Made by a program: the position numbers and the translations under genes. This document shows, piece by piece, positions 25,346 through 35,700 of a stretch of DNA of 64,000 nucleotides (positions within the stretch are counted from its first letter, which is position 1; the number at the start of each line of letters is the position of its first letter). Origin of the DNA: Symsagittifera roscoffensis (taxonomy: Eukaryota > Xenacoelomorpha > Acoela > Convolutidae); the NCBI RefSeq assembly GCF_963678635.1, contig NC_087063.1, forward strand, positions 21,210,701 to 21,274,700, written 5' to 3'. The notes under the pieces were generated by a model. The model was not told where the DNA came from, did no database searches, and was given only the letters and a program-made list of their open reading frames with translations.

Positions 25346-26012
25346 TCACGCAACAAGAGCCATTCTAGGTTCTGTTGCTCGTCTCAATTTGCTTCTTGGT
25401 GACAGCGAACTTTGACTATCGTTAAAAACGGAGTCCATTTCGGCTTGAGAGGGCGTGGTCGCAGTAGCCTGTGACATTTCATCGCTTCCAGACATTGAAG
25501 AGAAAGACCTTTTCGGTGGAGACTTCGATGGACTTCGCTGCGGCGATCCGTTCGGCACTGTTCTTGGCATTGGCTTAGAATCATCCATGGCTGCCAATTC
25601 CTCTAATTCTTTCTCTAGGTCCTCATCAAAAATTCCAGTGCTTTCCATGAACTTCTGGTTGATAGAAGACATGGCATCTTGAATTGTCTGATCATGTGAA
25701 ATAACGTCTTCGATTTCATCCATCGTTTTGTCAACGTCCGAAATTGATATTTGCGACTTCTTGATCATCTCAGCAGAGCTCTTCATGGAATCTATCACCA
25801 AGCTTAAAGATTTCTGATCTTCGAACTGACTCAAAATGCTTTCAATGTTGGACTCCATTGCCAATTTAGTGTCCAGGTTCTTTTCAATAAGATGTTTCAG
25901 CTTGATGCATCTAAAGGCTTTTTTCTTTGATCCGGCTTTGCCATGTTCAATCGCATCTTTAACGACGGTTGCCAGTCTTTCATTTAGCCGTGAAATTTCG
26001 TCTTGGACAATC
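25346..26012 (-). CDS. CHMP7: CHMP7, exon 3 (Snf7/ESCRT-III core and C-terminus)
   Basis: ESCRT-III subunit that acts at the nuclear envelope and in membrane scission. The exon starts after the acceptor TTTAG (26013 and above) with IVQDEISRLNER, then AGSKKKAFRCIKLKHLIEKNLD, matching the Snf7-type helices of CHMP7, where a basic AGKKQLALRSLK segment is followed by an amphipathic helix. The frame continues through MDEIEDVISHDQTIQDAMSS and an acidic DEDLEKELEEL motif typical of Snf7 proteins. The C-terminal ~60 residues are Ser/Pro-rich and end PRMALVA before TGA at 25346-25348. The first ATG in this frame (25864) is internal, so the exon was extended to the splice site. Confidence 0.88.
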
Positions 26013-26222
26013 TAAACCAGATTTTATGTTATTTTCTAAATTATAGTTTAATATAGCATCCAACGCCTTTCATATGTCAGTTCTCACAATTTTTCTAAAT
26101 TTTATTACTTGCAGAAGATAATTGCCTCATTTGATTATGATACGTTTCTTGATTGCGTAGTATATTTAAGGTTTACACTACACTCAGACATTTAATTAAG
26201 AAACGGAAAAACTCCTGCTTAC

Positions 26223-26671
26223 TTTCAGAGACTTTTCAAGTTCAATTTTTGTGATCTCCTCCTTAGAAACTACGGGAGCACTCCAACTCCAGGCACTTCG
26301 TCGAGGACTAAATTTGACAATCTTCGTGTTATCTTCCATCACATGAACACAAATCAACTTCTTTTTCTGCAAATATTGCAAACACAATTCGAACTCTTCT
26401 TCCGTGGGAAACAGATCAATGCAAAGTTCTGCGACATCATAGTATGAAATCAGCAAAGATTCCGATGATGGTCCGTTTAGATTCAACTTCTTTTGCAAAA
26501 TTGCTACTGTAGAATCACATTTTTCATCAAATGTCTCCAGATGGATGTAACTTTCATTCTTCCAAGCATCTTTAGAGCCGCTCGACAAAAACAGAAGAGA
26601 GTTTCCAGCCCACTTAATAGGAAAAACTGCTTTGTGTACGGCCCATGATGACCATGACTGCTGGAGATAAT
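26223..26671 (-). CDS. CHMP7: CHMP7, exon 2 (second winged-helix-like region)
   Basis: Begins after acceptor TTTAG at 26672 with YLQQSWSSWAVHKAV, which corresponds to the SSWISWGVGVF stretch of human CHMP7, then FPIKWAGN. It continues with YYDVAELCIDLFPTEEEFELCLQYLQKKKLICVH and KIVKFSPR, matching the ALSELSTLC...LLQLQKEKRV...KIVKFARG part. It ends at the donor GTAAGC (26222-26217), after EKSLK. The N-terminal half of CHMP7 binds membranes and helps recruit it to the inner nuclear membrane. Intron 2 is only about 210 bp. Confidence 0.88.
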
Positions 26672-26783
26672 CTAAATTAAAACTAACAATTTGGTTGCGA
26701 AATTTCCAGACTAACTATTCACAATGAGTTTCCAGAGAGTCGATGGTGTTAAATAAGGTTCCCCAGGTCAAAAAATAACTTAC

Positions 26784-27126
26784 TTTTGAACTCTCTCTTT
26801 TTAATCAATTTCTTGGAGCTGATCATTTCTTCCCAACAAGTTCCCAGAGCCAGAGACGTTTTTCCATTGAATTTAACTCCCGCTACTGAGTTAAAGGTTA
26901 TAAATGAAGTATTCACAGCTTTGCAGTAATTCTTTACAGCTTTCCTCCAAATTTCTAGTTTATTGGAGTACTGTTCGTTGTTCAAGTTTGGGTCAAGTGG
27001 AAACATTGCAAACAAAAAGTCCATTCTTTCTTCGTCTTGGGTGTCTTGGTCCGGGAACAAAAAAGAAAGAGGTACTGAATTCAAAACAATCGACGTCATT
27101 GTTGATTTGGCAAAAAAACCAATCAA
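26784..27126 (-). CDS. CHMP7: CHMP7, exon 1 (N-terminal region)
   Basis: The hallmark is DEERMDFLFAMFPLD followed by KLEIWRKAVKNYC, matching DEERMSFLFSAF and KMGFWAPLV of human CHMP7. The exon ends at the donor GTAAGT (26783-26778) after REFK. Two in-frame start codons are possible, 27126 and 27099. The ORF has the first, but the second leaves a leader length closer to known CHMP7, so the start is uncertain. Intron 1 is about 110 bp. The 3' LTR of giant element B ends only about 200 bp upstream (27323). Confidence 0.85.
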
Positions 27127-27322
27127 TCAAACAATCTTAAAATTAGCATTTGTTATTGTATCCTTCTTAAAGCAAACGAAGAAAAAAGAACATGTTTCTT
27201 AAGGAGTACTAATTGACATGAATGCCCAACTCAGCTATAACCAAAAGTTTTCATGTCAACAAATTAAAAGATCAACTAAGTAGGAATTGGGCAAAGACGG
27301 AACACTACAAACTGAGTGATTG
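27127..27322. other. CHMP7 5' flank between gene and element B
   Basis: About 196 bp of host DNA remain between the first CHMP7 ATG and the LTR of element B. The core promoter and 5' UTR must be here unless the LTR supplies them. No TATA box stands out. Confidence 0.5.
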
Positions 27323-28209
27323 TGTAACATTCGCCCAAATACTACACAGCGACGGAGCGTAGAAAAAGTACCTATTAACGACTGGTAGGCGTCAGTTACC
27401 TTAATCCTACTCGTTTTTCACCGTATCGACCTTGCCAGTTGATTTTCTGGTCAGTTTAGGGCAAAGTAAAAAGTTACCATTTTTAGGCCATCAGTCAAAC
27501 GACTTTTGATCAGCTTTCGTTTGCATGCGAACACAACCACATAGCTGAGTCTCGGATCCTCAGACTACGTGATTGTCATTAAAAACACGGCTCGAACAAC
27601 CTATTTTAATATGTTTTTGTGTGACAGTTCTATATTAAATCCATTGGAGATGGATTGACCCTTTCCTCTTTCTAGCTACTCATATTCTAAAATATCAAGT
27701 TACACCGGTGTTAATTTAAAGTTTCACGACATCCAAGTAGCTATATAGTCAGTTTTATACAGTCCTTTCACATAAAACAGTCTCTGGGGGACCAAGCCTC
27801 CGCTCCCGTAATATTCCTGCGATAACGCTCTTATCTCTTCTAATTAGCGTCCCGGGAGGATTCCGTGGAATATTCCTTCCCCACCGAAGCTTCCTTCTCC
27901 ACTAATATCCGCTGATAAGGGTCTTATCGTGCGTTGCTGCCACGATAAGAGGCTTCGTATTCTCCGTCTCTTGCACGACTGTTTTTCACAATATGTGTTG
28001 TTGTTCTGATTTTTTCAGCTTTTGTTTTGTCAAAATGGCCGTTTTTCGTATTTCTGAGAAATATCAACTTGAAAATCGAAATTTTAAAAATAGAAAACTC
28101 CAGAATACTTCGACCCTCCTTTCAAGCACTTTTTTGCTGTTAAGGCCTTTTCTCTCTGATTCGTGCTTCGTCGGAAGGTTGCGCTGTGCCAACCTGGCAG
28201 AATGGCACA
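27323..28209 (-). repeat. 3' LTR of element B
   Basis: On the minus strand it starts TGTGCCATTCTGCC (28209) and ends GGGCGAATGTTACA (27323), 887 bp. Element A's LTR starts TGTGACATTCGACC and ends GGGCGAATGTTACA. Inside, AACCTTCCGA, TATTCTGGAGTTTTC, AAAATTTCGA and TATTTCTCAGAAATAC-like blocks are recognisable next to the A counterparts, but most of the rest has diverged. A target-site duplication cannot be tested because B's other end is outside the window. Confidence 0.85.
27914..27949 (-). other. Alternative GATAAG/CTTATC hairpins in B's LTR
   Basis: CTTATCGTG (27923-27931) pairs with CACGATAAG (27941-27949) across a 9-base loop. The same CTTATC can instead pair with GATAAG (27914-27919) across 3 bases. 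A third GATAA-N5-TTATC hairpin is at 27821-27835. A's LTR also has strong hairpins in its middle, with unrelated sequence. Confidence 0.6.
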
Positions 28210-28222
28210 TACTCCCCAGACA
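28210..28222 (-). promoter_or_regulatory. 3' polypurine tract of element B
   Basis: Minus strand TGTCTGGGGAGTA directly before the LTR start at 28209, one base different from A's TGTCCGGGGAGTA at the same place. In LTR retroelements the PPT primes plus-strand DNA synthesis. Confidence 0.8.
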
Positions 28223-28907
28223 GTCCCCATCAATGTCCCCATTGATCGCATAACACCGGGTTATCGTCAAGTAGTTATCCAGTTTTCTGTAATCAATCTT
28301 ACAAATCGCATAAGAAAATGAAATTTATCTACCCCACCTCAACTCACTGCGTGTTCACAAATGGCATCGTACTACATCTCACTGCCTTTCAAAATTTGCA
28401 CCATGAGGAGTGTCCTAGATAAAATTTCTTTTATGACTACTTACGTCGTCTTGCCATAAAATTTCTTTTCGCTCTTTGTGATTAAAAAATTAACTTAACG
28501 TCACTCACCAAGTATAATCAGTTATTTATGCGGTCCTTTTAATATTAAAACTACAAAACTCTGTGGCAAAGTTATTATAGGAAAGTTATTGAGTTACCCA
28601 CCCTTCTCGAGCGAGTTTACTCAATCTTACCATGTCGCCACACAGTGAAAATGTGTCTTACACAGGTTAAAAACTTCAATCGTGTTAAAATAGGTAAATA
28701 TACTCACCTATGCTCTCTATTTACATACATAAATAGTCATAACTAAAATTATTTTTTCAACAATTTAACAATTGTAACAATTTTCAAAGTTTGGTTTGAC
28801 CAAACTAAATCAAAACAAAAAGTTTAATAAGTTCAATAATCAAAACTTGGTTGATTGGTTCAAGTTTTAGTACACAAAGACAATCAAGTTTTTTCTCCTT
28901 CTCTTCT
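28223..28907 (-). other. 3' UTR of element B (distal part), with duplicated 334 bp
   Basis: Non-coding DNA between B's ORF2 and its PPT. The right part, 28574-28907, is repeated without a visible change at 53632-53965. Near the PPT, GGACATTGATGGGGACTG resembles the GGACATTGACCGGACTG of A. Confidence 0.75.
28574..28907. repeat. 334-bp direct repeat flanking element A, left copy
   Basis: Matches 53632-53965 base for base as far as I could compare. It ends exactly at A's 5' LTR. It is part of B's 3' UTR, and its presence on both sides of A is not explained by a normal 4-6 bp target-site duplication. Confidence 0.9.
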
Positions 28908-29827
28908 TGTGACATTCGACCAGAATGGCCAAAATGCAGTCTCTGCAGAATTCGGTATTTTAGCAGCAAGCCTTCCGAATTGGCGATTTAGAACGGGTAA
29001 GAACGTTATTTGAACGATTAGCCAAACGGTGAAGGCTAGAAGATTCTGGAATTCTAATTTTTAAAAATTCGAATTATGACGTCATATTTCTGAGAAACGT
29101 CAGAAACGGCCATTTTTAGCTAAAAGAGCAAGAAAAAACAGAACAACTTTATCTGCGATTACGAACAGTACGAAATCGAGACTAAAAAACTACAACGAAC
29201 TACCGAACAGCAGAGGACGTTCCGAGTTGCAACTATTGTGCTGTTACAATAGTTGCAAGGCCGTTGCGAGCAACGGTGAAGGGTAAAACCCAGCCTTCCG
29301 AGTTATTGTGAACTGGATATTAAGAAGCTTGATTCACCGGATTCAAGAATCCGGAAGGGTCTCGGGACGTGGACTTTTATGAACTTATATTGAATTTTAG
29401 TATCCGTCATGTCCTGACTTGAATTTAATTAAGATCTTAATTCGTTTTGACAAGAATGAGGAGCTAGAAGTAGGGGGGAAAGGGTTGATCCATCTTCGAT
29501 GGAGATGATGATTTTTATCTACTGAACAAAAACAATAGTAATATAATAAGTAGTAGCCCTGTTTTTAGGAGTGACCTCGTGGTCTGGGGATACTGAGACC
29601 CAGCCATGAGCTCACTATTTTTGCATGTAATCTAGTTAATTTGAGCGTTCTGGTCGAAGCCGGAGAACAGTAACGTTTTTGTCAGCCTGATGTAAGAAAG
29701 ACCACCGAAAAGTACTGGCTTGGTAGAGACGGTGAAAAACATGCAAAGCTCTGTTTAGACGCTAGCCAGTCGTCTTAAGACTTAGTTTTGTTATCCGTTG
29801 ATATGTATCTTCCGGGCGAATGTTACA
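28908..29827 (+). repeat. 5' LTR of element A
   Basis: 920 bp, TGTGACATTCG...CGAATGTTACA, so the ends are near-perfect 11-bp inverted repeats. It contains an inverted CCTTCCG / CGGAAGG motif family (AGCCTTC at 28969 with GAAGGCT at 29031; CCTTCCGAGTT at 29293 with AATCCGGAAGG at 29348), linking it to the leader motif array. It has no long ORF. It should hold the promoter and polyadenylation signal, but I see no canonical TATA box or AATAAA. Confidence 0.97.
29227..29276 (+). other. Two strong hairpins in the A LTR
   Basis: TTGCAACTATTGT (29227-29239) and ACAATAGTTGCAA (29246-29258) form a perfect 13-bp stem with a 6-base loop. Two bases later CCGTTG-CGAG-CAACGG (29261-29276) forms a 6-bp stem. 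Both are repeated in the 3' LTR. Similar structures at the RNA start (TAR-like) or around the poly(A) site control transcription in retroviruses; here that is inference. Confidence 0.7.
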
Positions 29828-29886
29828 TGTATGTTTTTATGGCGCTCCTGGGTGTTATTCTTTTTTAACATCATGATCGGCAGAAC

Positions 29887-29928
29887 CGTTAACGAGCACT
29901 CCGCGCCGAGCGGATGCTCACATTAACG
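29887..29928 (+). other. Long stem-loop near the start of the leader
   Basis: Outer stem CGTTAA (29887-29892) with TTAACG (29923-29928), inner stem GAGCACTCCGC (29894-29904) with GCGGATGCTC (29910-29919) leaving one bulged C and a GCCGA loop. Position just inside the 5' LTR is where packaging and dimerisation signals sit in retroviruses. Confidence 0.55.
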
Positions 29929-31123
29929 CCCTTATTAGGCCTAAACCGCCGGGGCGGAAGGGTAGTTCGGAACGCGGAGGCCTTCCGGATTGCCGTGAAT
30001 AGTTTTTTAACCTAGTTAAGACCGAAAATTCACGAACCAGGAAGGGTGGGGGGAATCGCGAACCCCTCATCCCCTGAGTGGTTTGTGACCAAAAACACTT
30101 AAAGATATAAGCAAAACCAAACAAAAAATAGTATAGTATCCAAGAAAAACAAAAAACATAAAAAATAACCGAAAAAACCAAAAACAGTAAAAAAGTAAAA
30201 AATCAGTAGAAATCATCCCCCCAGACAAGATGTGATTCAACCCCCCCGTTTGTTGTTGATAGATATATTGTTGTTACAGGCATTTATATCAGTCAGGATC
30301 GTTAAGATCATTTTTGTAGCCCGTTTGTGGGGCTTGTACTGTAGGGTTATTTGAGCATTTAAGCACGTTAATGATAAATTGCGCCCAATCCGGAAGGGTC
30401 AGCTGATTTGCGCTCAATTCGGAAGGGTCCGGGGTGAAGACCGATCCGGCAAGCAGTACAGGGAACAACAGGAAGAGGCTCAACGACAACTACAATCGAC
30501 TGTTGGGTATCGTTAACAAGTTTTGTATCCCTTTTGGTACAAAAAGTAAGATAGTAATCTGTGGGGGGCTCGACAGTGCTGCACTGTAGTGACCCTTCAC
30601 CGAACTGCGAATATCCGAGTTAAGCACCTTAATTCGGAGATTAAACAAACCCGGAGGGGTATAGTATTCCTAATATTATTACTTATATAGCCTATATTAA
30701 TAGTCTTATATCGATTTTCAGACAAAAACAACGAGAACTGACCGGTTTTTAGGGTCAAAATTGCGATATTTTGATCCCCCCACAAGTCGCGATTTTTGAG
30801 ATATCGATATTTTTTGAAACGGAAAAAAGCGCTAAGTTAGTGTGTTACATCGTAACTGCACTACTGTAATAAGCAGAACCGGTTAACTTTAGTTCGGAAG
30901 TGGTTAAAACTAGTTTGGTACAAAAAACCAAATTTTCCCAAATTTTGATAGTAAGAAACACTAAAAATTTAGAAAATTTTTTGAAATTTTTGAGGTAGGA
31001 CAGTAAAAATAGTTGTTCGGACAACGTCCACTAGTGAATCTACAAGTCTTAAAATCCGCTACCCGAAAGCCTTCCGGGTTGCAGAGAAATCGAACATAAC
31101 GTGTTTGATTTGGTGGATTCATC

Positions 31124-32020
31124 AATCCGGAGGGGTCCAGGTAGCATAGTTTTTCGCAAAATTTTTCTACAATAGCGTTTTAGATCGGGTCTTTTGCATT
31201 GAACTAGAAGAGTATAGGCCTTCTGAGCTCGGATCAATAATTTTTAGGTCGAAAGGACCAGATTTGCGGAAAAAGTTAGGCGGAACCTATAAGAGAGAAA
31301 ATTTTTTGAGTTCAAAAAAAAGACGTTTTGGTTAATAACTTTGGAACTACTGATCATATCGAGTTGATCTTGGTACCAACAGATCAGAAATTAGCTGAGC
31401 TTACTAACAGGATCAGAAATTTTTCGGAAAAGCGAGAGAGAAAATTTTTTGAGATTGTTTTTAGCAAATTACACAAATCCGGAGGGGTACACCCTTCACG
31501 TTTTACAAATTTTTCTGAAAAGCCCTTATACCCTTACCAAAAGGTAATAGCGGTTGAGTAAAGTAACTTTAGGCCATTCTAGACGTAGAGGGAGGGCTAA
31601 AGTCACCGCAAAAGCTTAACCGAGCCAAAGTTAGGCCAGCGACAAGACCCTTCACCGTTAGTGTGAATTGTCAAATAAGAGGCTTAACTTCAATCCGGAG
31701 GGGTCTAGGAAAGGACCCTATACCCTTCCCAGTTAATTAAAACAGCATAATTGCATCGGAGAACGTATTCGGAGGGGTATAGGTTGAAAAAAGGAAATCT
31801 CCTAAAAGCTACTTTTACAAAATCGGAGGGCTCCCAATCCGGAGGGGTCGAAGTTTTTTCAAGAGGGATCCGAATCCGGAGGGGTCTTATTTGAGCTAAT
31901 TCGGAGGGGTCCAAATCCGGAGGGGTCTAGTATTAACCAACTCGGAGGGGTCCAAATCCGGAGGGGTCTAGATTCTGACAAATCCGGAAGGGTCCTATTT
32001 GTGCCAATCCGGAGGGGTAT
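31124..32020 (+). repeat. Reiterated AATCCGGAGGGGTC motif array
   Basis: Copies start at 31124, 31476, 31692, 31766, 31836, 31873, 31898, 31914, 31939, 31955, 31981 and 32006. Sparser copies occur upstream (30390, 30419, near 30648) and one in the LTR (29348). The core CGGAGGGGT or CGGAAGGGT is strongly conserved while the spacers are not. Several copies are preceded by an inverse half (CCTTCCGG, ACCCTTCACCG) about 50 bases upstream, so stem-loops are possible. Confidence 0.9.
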
Positions 32021-32799
32021 TTTTTTTATTAAGGACTTAGGTGAACGAAAGAAAGACTAAAAAGTGAGAAGTATTAAGTTATTAATACACAGGCTAGGTA
32101 TCAGTGACTGCGCTGGTAACTTGCCTTTCGATAAGAACAAGACTAATACAAAACAAGTCCAAACTCGGATATTCGCGACACTAAGTCTAAATTAAAGAGA
32201 ACGTGGTTCATTGGTGTGGATTGGACATAATACGTTTTTGGGAAAAGTGACTGCCCTGAGGACTTTAGTAGGTCTAGCTCGGGCAGTCCGAAGGCAGATA
32301 GGTAACACAGTACTCGGTGGGTGCAATAGACGCCCACTTGAGAAAATTGCTGCCTTCAAAGTTTTGTCTGTTTGGTGCAGCACCAAGCAGGGAAAGCTTT
32401 TTCTTTAAAAGACAGGTTCGACTATTGTACTGCGACTGACTAAGAGTACAAGACACATACGTTTTTTTTATATATACATTCATATTGTGTCAATATATAT
32501 TTTTTTTGTTTTTTGATTTTAAATCAACCTAAACTGAGCTTGATTGGGTAGTGAGTACACTATCTTTTAAATTGACTGATAACATCATATTGTGCTAGTT
32601 TCCAGATCTTTGGACCGATAATCGGCTAGTGTGAATAAATTTTATACAAACTGTACTCTGACAACATACAGGGATTCGTGGTCACTATTTAATAGAATCT
32701 GGTGAAATTTATTGTGTTGTGTCATTATTATTGTTAATAAAACTATAAGGTCTCTAACAATTGAGTCAAGAGTAGGCATAGGAAAGTGACAAATAAAGA

Positions 32800-35700
32800 A
32801 TGAGTTTAGACAAGTCAAGGATACCAAAACGAGGTAATAGCTCTAGGAAATTCATACCTGAAAAGCAAAGAAAAACGATGACCGATCCTTTTGTGGATTG
32901 GATCAAGCGAAACCGGTCCGATAAAAAGGGGACGGTTTCAGGCAGAATGGTTGAAACGAGAAGTCAAAAGACCTCAGAAGAGCGAAGAGAACTGTTAGAA
33001 GTGGAGGTCAATACGGACCATACCATGAACGACAACCAGGGAGTAAATGGACTGGAAGGGAGAGGCAGAAGGCTGGCGAGTGAATCTACTCCGGTAGAAC
33101 AAGGCCATGATTTTGCCACTTCCACCGGGACGTTGGATCGAGAGGAGATGTCGGAACTGTCCGACATCTCAACTGAAGTAACGGCAACTAGAAGATCTCC
33201 GACAGACAACACTATGATGGCAAGCGGAACTGGAAAACAAACAACCTCATCATCGTTCTCAGAAAGAATGAAGAACACCTTCGGAAACATCTTTCCATTC
33301 AGCATGGGAGGAGGAGCAGGAAACGATGGGGAGTCCCAGGAGGAAGAGGATGAAGAGGAGCAAGGGGACTTTGGATCTCAAGTCAGTCTCAATAGTTCGA
33401 TCCAGGAGAGTGAGGCACACGTCGGAAGAGAGACTGGAACTATGGATAAATTTGGTGTAGTGACAACGATAAGCAAAGAGGCAAACACACCAGGCCAGTC
33501 AAAAGACTTCGCGATTAGGACAAGTTCAGAGCCACAAACTGGAGAGAGTAGAACCGGAGGGCTAGGCAACGCGTTAGCGGATCCTGAAATAGATAATGAT
33601 AAAACGTCAAGGCAGAGAGTCAAGGCCCGGATCTCTACCAGCACGAAGCTACCTGGGACCGACAGAGTTACACCACCACATGTGACGCCACTCATGGATA
33701 ACGGGGCGGCACTAGAGGAAGCCTTAAACAACATAGTGGGCAGTTTAGGAGAACAAAATGAACAGATGTCGATAAGGATGAGTGAACTGGAAAGAGCAGT
33801 TCACATTGAAAGAGAAAGTCTGCGGGAAGAAATAAACCGCAACAGACAAGAAGTTGACAGAAGCGAAAAACGCTTGAAAGAAAGAACAGACGAACATATG
33901 ACGAGGAACTTGTCGCGAATGACAAGAGAGGCGGAACAGAGGGAGTTACGCTTAAGAGCCGACATGGAGAAGTTAAGAATTCAGCAAGAGCAGTCTCTTG
34001 GGTCTCTTGACACAAAGATAGACGCGATGATGGAGAGGCGAACGCAGGCTATCATGGATAGGTTGGACGGGCTACTAAGCAGCAAGAGTGGACCAAAAGA
34101 AGGAGAGCCGAACTCGGGAGGTCCCAGCAGGGAACCGAGGGTGAACTTCAATGAACATCAAAGGAGGAAGACAAATGGATCCACTAGAGGCAGGGGCAGT
34201 TCATCAGGCTATGCCACAAGGGGTAATACAGCATGGGGCCCGAACAGTAGAGCAAGTTCAACGGGGAACAGACAAACCTCGAACGAACGACCAACGCAAA
34301 GCACACATGCGACCGGGAGAAGCGATTCTGGCAACATGGGGCATACAAGCCCGAGGAGGAGTCACATGGGCCAAGCGGGAAACGCTCATGGTGATTCGGA
34401 TTGTAGGGATGTACCGCACACAGAGCCTTCGACAAGGTGTGAGGACACTCAGGCGGGACACTCAAGGGATGCTACGGCAATGGCCACAGCATTTGAACCC
34501 CTGAACAGGTCTTTGGAGACGTTCCTGACGAGGTTATCTAGAACCAATGAACGCAGTGAAAAGTCCAGAAGAGTCTTTAAGAAACCAAGATGCTACAAAG
34601 ACGAATCTGATGGCTGTATTGATACCTGGATAGAGGTAATGAAGCTGCATTTCGAGGAAGAAGACTTGTCTGAGAGACAGGAATGCAGCGCGCTCACCAG
34701 CAACTTAGAAGGGACAGCCCTGAACTGTGTCATGGCCAAGAAACAGTATCAACGCGACACTGCTGAAAAAATCTTCGAAATCTTATTGAACCGTTTCGGA
34801 TCAGGGGTGCAGGGGCACCAGGCGATGATGCGCTTCGAGAAACGGAGGCAGCGGGAAGATGAAACTATAGACAAGTTTCTCGATGATTTGGAAATGCTGA
34901 GAAGACGCAGCCAACCGGATGAGTCAAATCGAAGGATGAACCTGGCCGTAGCCTCAAAATTCATCGATGGTGTGAAAAACGATGAACTTCGTACGATGCT
35001 AGCAACGCATTACACACCACTATCAACTAATGCGCCAACACCGGAGGAGTTGAGACTCAAATCGAAAGAGTATCTATTGCTGAAAACTCCTTCGAGATCT
35101 GGATATTACAAGAACAATTATGGCAATTTTAACAACGGACCAGCGAACCAAGGGAACAATTGGTACAAACCGAGGGACGATATGGACAAGAGACGCTCTT
35201 GTGCTAATTGTAGTTCAACAGACCATCATGTGTCAGCATGCCCAGCTTATAAACAAGGCATGAAAGCAATAGGCTTTAGCCTCGAGGACGAAGATGCGTC
35301 AGAGTTGGAACATGAGGATTTCATGAGAGGAGTAATTGCGAAATTCGGCCCGAGATGTTTCTTTTGCAACTTGGAAGGTCATTTTAAATCAGACTGTCCA
35401 CAATTCTGGGATGCAGTGGCAGACATCAAGCATCCAAGGCATGAAGAAGCTTTATCAGGAGTGAAAGCGAGCAAGGCTCGACTTTTAAACGAAGCAGAGG
35501 CACGCAGGAAGGACAAACCTCAAGAGCTGGCGGCAAAGAAAATGCAAGCGGTAACAGGAGAAGCATGTGAACCGGAACCAGCAACTGCGGCCGATGACTT
35601 CAAGATCGATTATAAGGCAGCCGCAAAGGATGCTCTAAATAGAGTACAACAGGAACTGGTGACGAAAGAGATCGAACAAAGAGTGAAACTTGAACTGGAA

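Larger units (their letters stand above)
27323..28907 (-). mobile_element. Giant LTR retrotransposon B, 3' end (left of the A insertion)
   Basis: On the minus strand this part reads 3' UTR (28907-28223), polypurine tract, then LTR (28209-27323). It belongs to the same element as 53632-64000. The evidence is that the 334 bp at 28574-28907 also occur right next to B's ORF2, that the PPT/LTR junction resembles that of A, and that the summed 3' UTR (about 0.7 kb) is close to A's 0.8 kb. Element A (28908-53491) interrupts it. Confidence 0.85.
29828..32799 (+). other. Leader of element A, ~3 kb, non-coding
   Basis: No ORF of interest. It holds a long branched hairpin (29887-29928), a perfect ACAGTGC-T-GCACTGT palindrome (30573-30587) and the reiterated CCGGAGGGGT motif. 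I cannot assign a primer-binding site with confidence: the nearest TGG (TGGCGCTCC, 29840) is 12 bases from the LTR end. A leader of this length suggests a packaging or translation-control function, which is inference. Confidence 0.75.

Noticed and set aside
29828..29860. Primer-binding site for element A (TGGCGCTCCTGGGTG at 29840)
   Set aside because: It is 12 bases from the LTR end and I cannot match it to a known tRNA 3' end, so it is not listed as a feature.
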